DNA from: Cercozoa sp. M6MM
Taxonomy: Eukaryota; Endomyxa: Ascetosporea
NCBI GenBank assembly: GCA_040357565.1
Contig: JBDODJ010000048.1
Reading direction: 5' to 3' (one strand)
DNA length: 64,000 nucleotides
The translations under genes and the position numbers were made by a program. Position 1 is the first letter of the stretch. The number at the start of each line of letters is the position of its first letter. Shown here piece by piece: positions 11,369-24,000 of the stretch. The notes under the pieces were generated by a model. It made no database searches. It had not been told where the DNA came from and saw nothing but the letters and a program-made list of their open reading frames with translations.

Positions 11369-14300
11369 ATGAACTGGCTCGTTTTTGCGCTGCTCTTGCG
11401 TGCTGCTCGTGGAGCGATGATGTCGACTGATTTCTCTGCCGTTGTCAAGTAAGTTTAGGTTTTCAGTTAAATGAACTAGTTTTAGAGTACATTACAGTAA
11501 ACTCTCGTTTGTTCTTAGTGCACCGGACAATGGCCGCGCACCGCAAGTTGTTGTATTCTCTACCAAGATCACGCGTGAGGTACGTCACACGGAGTAATAC
11601 GGAGGCCGTGAATACCACCTTAATGACTGTGCAGTCAACCCCTCCTCCAATCACGACCACTGCGTCCACAACAACGATGAGTACAACAACTGCTTCTGCA
11701 ACAACCCCATTCCCTCCTACAACAACACCAATGCCCACGACGACACCCACACCTGACCCGATGACGCGTATGGTGGAACTGAGACTCGTTCGTGGCACAA
11801 ACTGCGCACAGAACCAATTCAAAAGCGTGTCGGCGTCGGTAAGTATGCAGTAGCAATGGTAAAATTAATTGATGCTGAGAGGCAGTTTAATTCGTTTTAG
11901 GTGTCAAACATGATGTTCTTCTCCTCAAAAGGCAGCTCTGTTGCTTGGGCACACATGTTTCAGGTAAGTTTGTCTTTGTCCGTTAAAGAAAGCTAAGTTT
12001 CACTGGGGTACGCATACAATTTTAAATGATGCCCAGACCCCAGAGGCGACACTGATCACAATTTGCGTGCTAGTTGACATGCTTGTGGCAGGAATGACGT
12101 CGTTTACGACCCCGCCTCTTTTGGTACAAGTTCTGGGCCAAGTACGGATTCGTAGAGAAACTCTCGCCTGTGGATTACACGTGATCGGTTTCGTCGTAGA
12201 AAGTGTCGCAATTGTTGACGCCTGAGGTGTCACCGACCAAAGTGACCTTCAATCTGACAGTGGAGAACTTCGCTTCTTCCATGGCCATACGACAAGACAT
12301 TGGCAACCTGCGGTTGTAAGTAACACTAAAATTATCTTTGACTTGCATACATAGTGCACCTGGGTGTGTTCAAAGGTGGGCACACTGTTCCATCCCACCG
12401 CTTATTGCAAGCGAAACAATCCACATGGCGGCTTTGTCGATGTGCCTTCCACAAAACCCATCGAGCACTGATCTCAAAGTGTTCCGCGACCCTCCCATTC
12501 GTAACATTCTGCAAGTAAAACCTACGACACCAAAAATGAAAAAGGCACTCGTTTTCTCGATACGGATTGGGCTTCGTTTCTGTTTGCAGAGGCAGTCGCA
12601 GCGAGGTTGTGTGCCTTTGACAGTATGACTGGCATGTGCCGCACGGGTACTGTCTCCTCCGTGTCACTCGGAAGTGCGCGTCTGCCACGCCGCGCGTCAT
12701 ACGACATTGTCTCTTTTTGATACAAATACTCGCAGAAGCTGCTTATACAGGTGGTTTTTGCAGTTGTTTGCGACGGGGAATGCGCGATACATCAAAGCTG
12801 AGACTTTGCGAAAGTCGCTAGAAAAACAGGCGTTCCCACTGAGTACAGTTTCGCACTTTAGCTCTTAGGTTGCTACGGAACGGGAAGCCAACTGACATAC
12901 GATTTTGTGATGCGATGTGTCAACGTAGGCAATCAAAACCGACGCCTTCCGATGCTGTCTGCTCTCTCGGTGAGTGATGCAACGACCCTGCAAATCAAGT
13001 AAGTCACACCAGCAACTAAGAACAGCTTGTGAGTCGTGGTGCTCAACCTTAATTGTAAGATAGGAGACTGGCGCGTGCGAATCCTCCTTTCACCGAGTCG
13101 ACGCTCATGCTCGCACCGAGCGACATTGACAGTCTCCGCGCCGGAAACGGAACGCTAGACGTCGTGTTTCGGCTGTCAACTCCACTCCCTCCTCAGGTAG
13201 GGAGTTCACATTTTATACTCGGAACTCATGTCTGTAATCTCACAGAGCGTGCTCTTGGTGGCACTGGACATATCGATCTGGCGCGTCAACAACGACATGT
13301 CGCTGCAGACCATCATGAGCAACATGAGTTGGACACTCACTGCAGATCCACCAGGCATGCTCAGTAGTGCCATCATGCCACGCTTTTGGGTACGTAGAAC
13401 ACTTCACAGAGGCTTGTAAACGCTGAAAGACTGGGTAAAATAGGACACAAGGCTGCTCGACATGTCATCTGCAGCGGCACTGTTTCCGCGCTTTATTGAC
13501 CGTGCTTTGTCTGTTGAACTTCTTTTGAGACTCAGTGCAACGTTGCATCTGTTCAGAGGGCACCCGACCCGTGCCGACTGACAAACCGTTTGAACAGCTT
13601 CGGTGTATGACACAGCTTACATCTCTCGCCAACTGCACAGCACGCGTGTTATCCCGTCTTTCAATCAGCAGTGAGGCGTCCTCTGACGCCCGGACTGTCG
13701 TCAGGAGGAACACAAGACCGTGGCTACTTCTTCCGCTTCGAGGTAGAGAGAAATCATGACGGACTTTGTGGATTGACCTAGTATACGTTATCGTGATGAC
13801 AGGGCACAACGCTGCCGCCCACCGGAGTTGCATTACGACTTCGACTGGTACTGTGCTGGGTCTGTACTACACCACATTTAACACAACTCGCCGCAGTATA
13901 ACGTCGCCCTTCGAAACGCAATGACGATGCCATCAGACCTCATCAATCGACCGCGTCATCTAGTCGCTTTGCGCACTCTCACACCAGAGGTAAGATTTAC
14001 CGTACGTTCAAGAGGCAATCAATAACTTACAAATGTAAATTGACTCCGTTCGTTGCAGACAAACGCACTGGGCAACGGAAACGCCGTCGTATTGGACGCG
14101 GGCATTGCGCAGACTGCTGTGGTATCAATAGTTTTCTTTAACCACAACAGATTTCAAATGGCGCACAACAGTTTTGTCCCTTCGTTGAATAAATTTAGGT
14201 GAGAAAAATCGTGTCATGCGATGTTTTCGTCGATGGTGGGGGTCGCACTATCGTCAGTGGTCCTGGCTGTACCCTGAATGAACATGTGAGTCTTTTACGA

Positions 14301-17300
14301 GAGCAACATAATATTGCTGCTGCATATGCAGTGAGTGCATCGGCGTTGGCGCGAAGAGTGCGCATCAGAATGCCCGTAAGGCATCATCCAGAAGTGTATC
14401 AATCTGTTAATTATAGTTAGTGTTGTCAGGTGACGCAATCGAGTGCACAAAGACTACAGATTTCGCTAATGGCATCCACTGTACTGAGTTCTTTTGAAAT
14501 TGGACTACGCGTGTGCGTGGTGCGCGTATTCGTGTTCACACAGGGAGCACCAACGCTATCGTTCTCGCGCGGAGTGGTGCTCATGCCAAGTGGAACCAGT
14601 GGTTGCTCTTCGCGCTCCATCAGCGGCGCCTCGGTACCTTGTGTGTATCGGCGTGTGCTTCGAGCACGAATGTAAATGTAAATCTAGTTGACCAACGGTG
14701 GAACGACGCTGATTTGGACCACGAGCAGTCTGACAGTTGGGATGTCGGTGGAAGTGTGCGTGGAGATTCTACCAACCCCTGGCACATCGGGTGAGACGAA
14801 TTTCAACGTACGCACCACCTTGCGATCAGGTGAGGCGCTCGACGAGGTACTTTGCAAGTCTCCAACTTTATAGCAGCATGCAAACAAGCGTCCCTTGTGC
14901 AGTGTATCCGACCCCGAGCAATATCTACCGTGCGCGCGATTTCTTTCGTACCTTCGCTCTTTTCTACAGTTTGGTTTAAGAAAAAGAGATATACGCTGTA
15001 CTGGCAGGTACGGCCAGTGGACCCGCCCTTTTTATCTCAACTGTCGACAACAGACACACGTGTGGCCACAGAGGTATTCTTCGTGTAGAAGATAGATGTC
15101 TGTTAGCAGCGCGTTGAGTATATCAGTATAGACACTACGAGTTCGATTTCGATTGGGTGCGGGTGCACGGCGCGAGTTATCAGCAGGCGCACGTGCCACA
15201 CTCGTGTCCGACCGAGCAGGATTGAGTGGCAGTCGAGTTATCATAGCACAACCAAGTGTACCTGTGAATTTCCTGCTACTTATTTAATTGCACGACATTG
15301 TGTTTCGCAGGTGATCACGGTGTCTTCAAGCACGACGGATTCGACCGTGTTTAGTGCCGAATTTGTTCTGCGCAACAACAGCAATCCTGTGCTGCAATGG
15401 TATCTCACTTGCGTGCGTGCAGGTGCCAGGTCTACACGAGCGGATGTGATTTTGTTTTGTGTGCAGTGTTCAACCGCAGTGTAGCCGGTCGACACCGACA
15501 CTAACCTTCATGCTGCTGCGTAAATTCACAGTGATCCTTTTTTGTAAGTCCCAACGTAATCAATCCATCATGGTAGTGACACGTGCGGATACGGGTGCTT
15601 CGGTGAGTGAGGGCGTTCTCACGCTACCCGTGAACCCAGTGTATTGAAATTATCTACTACTGTCTCATACTTCACAGTGTTGTAGTACGTGTTATGATTG
15701 TACAGCAACACCCGACCAAGTGTCAGCCTCGTGCCGGCCTCTGTCACTGTAATTTAGGACCACTCACTTATTGTCAGTATCGGTAGTATAGTGTTACGTG
15801 TCTAGCTGGGTGCCAACACATTGACGGTGTCAGTGGAAACCTCACCTGCAGCAGGTATAGGACGAATTTGTACCACGCGTATGCTCGTGTAGCCTCTTGT
15901 TTCTGACAGGTCTGCCACCCGACACACAATCGAGCATTCGGCAACTCTTCTGGCAGGTGATTCCCACTGTAATCGACGGTCAACCTCGAAACCAGAACGT
16001 GCGACCGTTCTTTGTCGATGCACGAAACGACCTTGGTGTACAAACTATATAACCTCTGGCCAATCACGCACACCCTTCTTATCGACGCGGATGAGACCTA
16101 ATCGTAGGTACCTCACGTCGACCCCATCGCTGGCGTGTCGCCGCTCTTTGGCTTCGCTCCACTGACATCTACTACGGCCAACCGTACTTTCGAAAACTGC
16201 TCCCCCCTGTGGAGCCTGTAGTGTCTACTGTTCGTGTCTACGAGACGTATTTTTGCACAGCCATCGGTGCTGTTCTTCGTCGTGCTGCAAGCGACGAGGA
16301 CGCAGGTTGGTGTCCCCTTGAAAGTAGCAATCGCTCCACATTTGTTCAAGCAACATTTTTGCGTAGGCCGAATTCGCATGTCACGTGCTAGCCCTCACGA
16401 AGGTACATTGCTCCGTGTCAGCGAAACACATTGCTAAATTTCTCCATACACAGGCTTGTTTGACATCCTGCTGCCCGAAACAACTCCGCGCGTCTTTACT
16501 TTTGAAATTCAAAACCTGTACTTAACTTCAACACAACTACAGAAAACATGACTTTTGTAAATTGATCTCGGCCCCCAGGCGTCCAAGTTCGCGTTTCGTT
16601 GTTGCACTCGTCGTGCTCGACGGTCAGACGGTGAGGGACCAATTTGTACATGTATGTGGACACGATGGCCCAGCGTTGCGTACAGGCACCACGGACTAGT
16701 GAGGTCTCGAGTGCCGTCCTTTCGACTCTTGCGATCGATGTGCGTCCACCGCAAGTGACTCTGCTGCTGCAGTCAGGCAATTTGATCCAACAAAAAGGGA
16801 GGGCGCTGACTGACGCACCGGCACGAGTAATTTACTTTTTCGTAATGATAATAATAAAGGGTACACGGGCCCTTTTGCGTGTTTAGACCAACAGTTCCGT
16901 GCGTGTCCACGTGACGACCGATGAGCCTGCGGATTTGTTCTACATCGCTACTGACTTTGATGCACTTGTCGAGGTACTCTGTTTGTAGCGCTGAAAGTGC
17001 GTGCATGCATCCTTGCAGGTGGACATCGGCACCATCCTGCAAGTGTCGGCACCAACCCAAAATGCGTCGACAGGGCCGAATACGGCGCTGTTTCAGTGTG
17101 CGCAGTTGCCTCAGAACCGGAGTACCAACGCGACCAACGCCACGTCGAATGCCACGACGAGTCTCTTTTCCGTCAATTCGACGTTGCCCGATGGTAAGTG
17201 GCTTGACAAGTCACCAAGCTGCACAGTGGTGCACGTTTGTATAGGCATCGTGGCAGCTGGAGTGATGCAGAACCTACTGCCAGGGGTCGATAATATTGTA

Positions 17301-19683
17301 CGATATTTTCAGATGAACTAAAGTGAGGATATGCAACATAAAGTGATGTAAATAGATCAACGTACCACTGCAAGCTTCACCACTGCGCGATGCAGAACTC
17401 TTCTTTGTCGCACGTGATTGTCAACAGAATTTGCGCAGCAACATGGACAGGTAGACTCTCCTGAACCAGTCCGACACAGTAAACACTAACCGATGTGCAC
17501 GTGCGCAGTGGTCCTTTTTACATCCCTCGAGCGAGAGACATGGCGTCTCCCATGATCCTGCAGACACGTGCACAGATCATTGACGGCGAAGGATTCGTCA
17601 CCCTCTTCATGGACGAGTGCGTTGCATTCATTCGATAGAAGCTAGGACACTTAAAGTGAGTACTCACACAGGGAAAGCGAGGTTTGGTGGTTACTCGTTT
17701 GGGGAGATCGTAACACTGCCGCACGATACGTGCGTCCTGGTAGCGCGCTAATCTTTGATTTGTACTCTTACGGATATGAACATGCTTTTACAAAAAACAC
17801 ATTGTTTTGTGCTTTTTGTACGATGTAGGCGGCAGATTCGCCGACAGAAACGCACTGCTGCGTGACACAGTGGAAGTGCTTCTGGCCAGACAAACAGGCG
17901 GAAGCGACAACGGGATGCCGTCGGATGCGCGTAACGCTGCCGACGACACTGAGGTACAACGGAACCGTGAATGACTCGCACATTTTGCGATAATCTCAAA
18001 TCTGACAGAACGACGAAGACGTGCTTCAATTCGGTTCCTTCTTCGCTGCACGCCAACTCTTGAGTAATAGAATTTTACGCTTGTTTTGTCACATGATAGA
18101 TAACCTTCCGTAGGCACGGGCAGTCGCATCGTGGTGTCCCAACTACGTCCTCGAACAACTTACACTCTCCTTGTGTATGCGGAAGACAACGTCTTACCGC
18201 GCAATGTCTATACGCTCAGGGAGATTGAGAGACGTTCAGTTGAAGTACAGGGGACTTTGCTCACATGATTTCCGGCACTATTTCTCTCCCATGAATAGGT
18301 TGGCGGCGGGGAACCTAAGCTGCGCCCCTCCTCGGTTCTGCGACTGAAAGGCAATTCTAAGGTAACTTATCACTGTTGCGCCGTTGACCATAGCTCAGAG
18401 GTGTACTCGCAATACTGCAACAAACAGAACCAAGACTGGAGTGCCACTAAAACTGTGAAGTTGGATCCTCCCCTCCCTTTCGGAGGTGCATACGTTCGTC
18501 TATCACTCGACAGCCAGTGTGCTGCTTTCGTTCAACGTCACCCACCTGCCAGGGTAAGTAATTGAATATGTAAAACAAATGCTCCCCCGGTAGGCGTTGT
18601 CACCCTCTTCTACGTTACAGGTCAATGCGGATGGCACCGAGGCAACATTGACAGGTCTGGATCAGTTGGATGCGGTCGAGCATTTTGTGTGTTTGGCACT
18701 GTCGCCCGATGGGCCCTACGTCCGACAAACCAGTGCACACTTCCGCATACATCGGTACGCATCCTACTCGGAGAGAAAATTGATTTTCTGTTGATGTGTT
18801 GAATAACACATACAGATGGTACCACCCGTACGATCTGTCGTGGGTGGCCATTCTATGCCTCGTGCTGCTGTACTTGCTCCTGTTGCTCTTCTTTTTGCGA
18901 CAACGAGAACGTATTCAAGCCGAGCTGTATGCCGGCACTTTTGCTGTGGCCTACCTCCGACGTACTTTTCTTCTTACCGTGCCCAGCATCTGCACTGAAT
19001 GGTTCACATGCGGCAGGTTTTGGTCGCTCAGCGGCTCTCGCAAAAGCAGCTGCGTTTGTCCAACGTCTGCGACGGCCATTAGAATCTTCTCAAGCTCATG
19101 ATCTCGCCTATGCCTTGGTATATGCTCTCTTTTAACCCCTGACTGATTTAATGATAAGGTGCCTTTGACCACCTGCAATTAAAACAGGAGGCGCGTCTGG
19201 CAGCTGAAATGGACAAAATCGCCTTTACACTGACCGATGAACAATTTGCGAGAGTGATCCAGCTGTTGGAAACCGACCAGGACCTCGTATTTCGGTTTTG
19301 TCCCACCAGTACTCTTACCGTACGGCTTTGATGACTGTTTTGCAGATACGACGCACGAACGGCGAGCCGGACCCAGACTTTGACATTGCGCGCACACCGT
19401 GGTACATCGCTTGCTTTGCAGGTTTCATGGCTTGGTGTCACACTCTCTGCCGACGTCGTCGTACTCCTGAAAGCGACACTGGCAACAGGCAGCTGCCAAC
19501 TCCAGCGCCAGTAGAATCTCTACCTGTAAAAAAAAACTCTGTACACGCGATGAATGAAGCATTACGTACGTTGTTCTGTAGCCCGATCAGCGCAGAAAAC
19601 GTCTGAAAAAGGCACTTAAGAATGCCGTAAAGCAACAACACAAAAAGCGCTTGAAGAAGCAAAACAAAGCGAAAACTGAATGA
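11369..19683 (+). CDS. Large single-pass membrane protein with signal peptide, Thr-rich stalk and glycosylated ectodomain
   Basis: I do not recognise a named family. The first exon encodes a signal peptide (MNWLVFALLLRAARGA). The exon near 11636-11850 is a Thr/Pro/Ser mucin-like stretch. Many exons with beta-strand-like sequence follow, for example TKVTFNLTVENFASSM near 12240, TYTLLVYAEDN near 18160 and LSFNVTHLPG near 18540. The segment near 17060-17190 holds several N-glycosylation sequons (NRSTNATNATSNATTS). A transmembrane helix (VAILCLVLLYLLLLLFFL) is encoded near 18847-18899. The cytosolic tail is helical and strongly basic at its end (RKRLKKALKNAVKQQHKKRL), closing with TGA at 19683. 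The layout fits a type I surface receptor, perhaps of the egg-jelly-receptor or PKD-like beta-sandwich kind, but no catalytic or GPS motif is visible. More than 25 introns are likely and many inner borders are unresolved, so one gene is assumed from continuity. Confidence 0.6.
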
Positions 19684-19936
19684 ATTCTGTCCTCGCCTCG
19701 CTCGCTCCGGGCAGCGCAACGACCCCGCCGCTAGCGTAGCGTAATATAGAGTTGATTAGCATTGTACAGTAATCCCTCGATGGATGGTACTCAGCTCGGC
19801 ACTGCATACGGTAGCACCGTACCTACCGACGTCGATAGCGTGCGGCATCGTATGATCGGACCATGGGATATTATAATATATCTTCGGTTAGTAATCACTT
19901 CATAGACAGCCAACGGTTCCGCTGACTTCCGTTTGC
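19684..19936. terminator. Convergent 3' intergenic spacer
   Basis: The 253 bases between two stop codons on opposite strands must hold both 3' untranslated regions and cleavage sites. An AT-rich stretch with TATTATAATATA lies near 19869-19882. I cannot point to a defined poly(A) signal. Confidence 0.4.
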
Positions 19937-20973
19937 TTACTCGCTGTCCTCGTCGCTCTCGGCAGGCGGCAGCACACGCAGCTTGACGCTCTCGTCGACA
20001 TCGGCACCAAGGAAGGAATCGCACATCAAGTAGACCTGTGGCATAAGAAAATGTTCCGCGTACTGATCAGGAAGGACAGGGATGTGTGAGAAAATGCCGT
20101 TACCTTAAGGTTGTACTTGCCCTCCTGCTCAGGTGCTTCGAACGGCACCTTGACGCGCATCGGGTTTGAACGGAAAGCGACCTTCTTGACGGCAAGCAGC
20201 GCGTTGCTGTACAACAACGGATACATGGTGCAAGATGACTGACAGACGCACGGCCACAGAACAGATATAGAAACGAGTACGTCTTGGTGTCGCCAACCAC
20301 AACGTACCAACCTAAACACATACACGCACACACATACCACATACATACATACACACACGACATGTACAACGTAGAAAAGAGATGGCTTAAAGTACTCTCG
20401 CGGTGCTCTCGCGGGAAGCGCGGTGCGTGCACCACAGGCGGCTGCATTGGACGCGGACCCTCTGCACACGCAGATACACAAAATGTGAGGTCGTTTGAGA
20501 CAACACTAAATGCTGGCGAATACACAACATGCTACCACGCTCTTCGCCCTCATCCTCGTCCTCTTCCTCCTCATCATCACGCGACAGGATGCACTGCAGC
20601 ACGCAGTCCTCACCTGCAACACAGCATGCCATCACAGGAACTTTCTGGTTCGATACTTCAATGCAGTGCATGTACCAGCAGGCACTTCGTCATCGGCAAG
20701 TCGGCATTGGAGTTCCACCTGTGTTCACAAAACAGGTTATGACAGGGGTAAATGACACGAAGACAACGAAGGAGGATTACGTTCGGGAACGAGTTACAGA
20801 CTTCGGCCACCTGCTCGATCTGCTGCTCGGACAAACTGCAGCACACAGAACCACACATACACCGACACAAAAATACAATGGACATTCAACATGGGCAAGG
20901 TACTCGGAGAGCACTTGGTCGCGCTCGTCGTCCTTTTCCTGTAAACGTCATCAGTACAAACATCGTGTGCGTG

Positions 20974-21018
<45 letters not shown>

Positions 21019-24000
21019 GTGTGTACCAGCAGGTCGAAGACGCCCTTGATACCGAGCTTGGTGGCACGAGCAGCACTGTGACACACAGGGAGTCAAGAGA
21101 GTCAAGTCATGATGCTAACGAAGCCATCGCCTACCGCTCCTTGTCGAAGTACGGCAGCTGCAGGAGCGGCGAGTCCGTGTCCCACTGGCCCTGCGGTCAA
21201 GCAATGACACACACGCACATCAAACAGCAAGGTAGCGGTGACGACAATAGGTAGGTGTGACACAGGAGAAAGAGTACCTGGATGAGCATCTGCATCATCT
21301 CAATTGTTGCCAGCGCCGGAGTCAACCAGCCTACATGACATGCATACATAAGTGCACCAATGTACACACTGGTACGAAGGAAGAGGTTACCGTTCGACGA
21401 CAGGACGTTCACCATAGCATCCAACAAGAGCACCGCACGTTCAACGATGTCCTCTCTGTACGAACAAAACATATTACGCATACATGCATGCAAGCAAGGG
21501 TCTGAAAGGGGCTACCGCTGACGCGAGGCGGCGCGACGCAGGCCGATACGCGACATGTGCGACTGCAGCAGCACGTTCACCTGCAGCGGCACCAGGTCGG
21601 CCTGCTCCTTCTCCTTGGCGTCGAGACCAGCGACTCGGTGCGGCTGTACACACACACATACACACACAATGACCCAGCGCAGGGGGGCGGGGGGGGGGTG
21701 ACACGGCAGAGAGAACAACACAGTCAGCAGAGAGCACAACACAGTCAGCAGAGAGCACAACGCACCAGGTGCTTGGCCAGCTTGCGCAGGGCGATACGCA
21801 GCTGCTTGGCCGGATCCTCCTCGTCGTCGGCCTTGTCGCCCAACAACTTGGCGCGGTCGCTGTCACCCTGCACTCGACACATACAGAGTGCGTGACACAA
21901 CACAAGACAGAAAGGCACACCACAGAAGAAACAGGGACAGAGACAGGAACAAGGACAAGGACAGGGACAGGGACACACCGTGTCGAGAAGCGACTCAAAG
22001 TCGGCGGCGCAGGACAGCACCTGCAGGATGCCGCGCAGCTTCTGCGTCGGCTGCAGCAGCTCGTCAAAGGCTTCGATGGTCTCGTACGACACACCAAAGT
22101 TGTTCGAGATACGGCCTATTGAGGCGACACTCACATCATGCCCAAACACTCCGTCCGTCCATCCGAGAACACAGTGGGGGTGTACCGAGGTTGAGCGGCT
22201 CAATGCGTTCCTCGGCCTCTTCATCCTCCTGCAGACGAAAGTCATGTCAATCCAAGTCAGCAGTGTGACACAAAAACAGAATGCGCACCATGGCATCCTC
22301 GTCGGCACGGATGTCGATGCACTTGGCCTCCTGCAGTTCCTCGAGTGTCTGCTGCACCAGTTCCGACAGGTGCATCGACACAACCTCTACGCAAAAGCCA
22401 GACTCAGCCGATACTTTTGGACCAGTGTGTCCACATACAGATACAGACACAGACACAAGTGTACCCGGCTGTCGGCCAGCGAGGTGGTAGTAGTTCGGGT
22501 TGCGCGGCAGACGCGTGAACAAGAATGACCAGGTCTACCGTACCCTCTCCCCGTAACACACACACACACACACACACCCACCCACCCACACCCACCCACA
22601 CGCACAGTCAGCACAACAAGAAGCGAAAGCTACCAACAGGTTGACGGCATCCTGCATGCTCTCCAAAGTGCCGGCACACACCTCAGACAGGAAGTAGTCG
22701 TGCAGCGCCTGCGGCAGCGAGCTCTCCACCGGCACAACCTGCTCTCACAGAGTGCCTACAGCAGTCGCTCAGATCTGTAACACGCATGGTACCGGCTTCT
22801 GCATGAACTGCGCCAGCAACTCACGCAGCGACGGCGAGCACAGCACCTGCGCTCCCATAACACCCACACACATACACCGACAAGTCACATATGCACACAT
22901 ACACCGACAAGTCACATGTGAGTTGTACCGAGGCCGCCGACTGGGCACGACCCTACACGCTCACACGTACACACAGATACCACAAGGTGGACAGCACAGG
23001 AAAACGATGTACCAGCATGCGGGCGACGTGCGCCAGCGCGAGTCGCAGCGAGGCACCACCGTCACTCAGCACCACCACAGCCTGAGCCACCAAACAGCGC
23101 ACACTCAGGAGTCGGATAGGAGACGAGGCAGGCTCGTACCTGGTCAGCACGCAGGTCGTACGGCAGCTCGTGCGAGGCGTCGAATTCGACGGCGAGCACG
23201 CGCACGCGGCGACGGAAGAACAGGGCCACCAGGCGGTCCTTGTCTGTGCAAGACATCCCGTAGACCCAGTGTCACCCTCCCGCAATGACACACACACGCG
23301 CACGCGCGTGCGGAAGGGAGGGCCTACCAAGCTGCACCATGTCGTGCGTCCAGCACGCGGCACCACAACGAGCGTACTAAAACAGTATCAGGCGATCAAG
23401 GAAGGGACAAACAGCGTCAACACAGACGCACATCTTGCATAGTGCAGGTACCTGCAGGGACAGGTCGTCACTCTCGTTGTACAGGGCCTGGAGCGACGGG
23501 TCCTTCTCGATCTCCTCGTCCGACGCACCGCCGAATCGCTACATTCCGCCATCGCCATAATTTATCACGCGTACCTTTCTACTTCTCTTCAAGGTGGCAA
23601 GAGTACCTGCGGGTCGTCGTCGCGAATGGCGCGAGCCACGAACTGCTTGGCCACGCGGCGTGCCATGGCACCTGTTCCACGACACATATAGCCATAGATA
23701 CAAGGGAACATTGTGTCGCTGAGGGTGACATAGGCGAACGCACCAGTCGGCACGAACACCAGCAGCGTCGGCGCCGGCTTCTTGCCGTCACTCTCCGGAA
23801 CCTGTACCAGCACAGAAACAAGCTCACATACATATACAACAGCTTCCGTGTCCAGAGGAAACACACCAGCTCATCGGCCTGTCGCAGCAGGGTGGCCACC
23901 ATGGCACCACGACGCGCCTGTCCAACATAGCTCGTTACGTACATGCACGCGCACACATTGATATCTATGTAGAGCAGGGTATACGCGAGTGCTCATCTGC

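Noticed and set aside
22870-22922. Possible CRISPR-like repeats in the BRR2 introns
   Set aside because: Repeat units are directly adjacent without unique spacers, number two or three, and lie inside introns of a eukaryotic gene.
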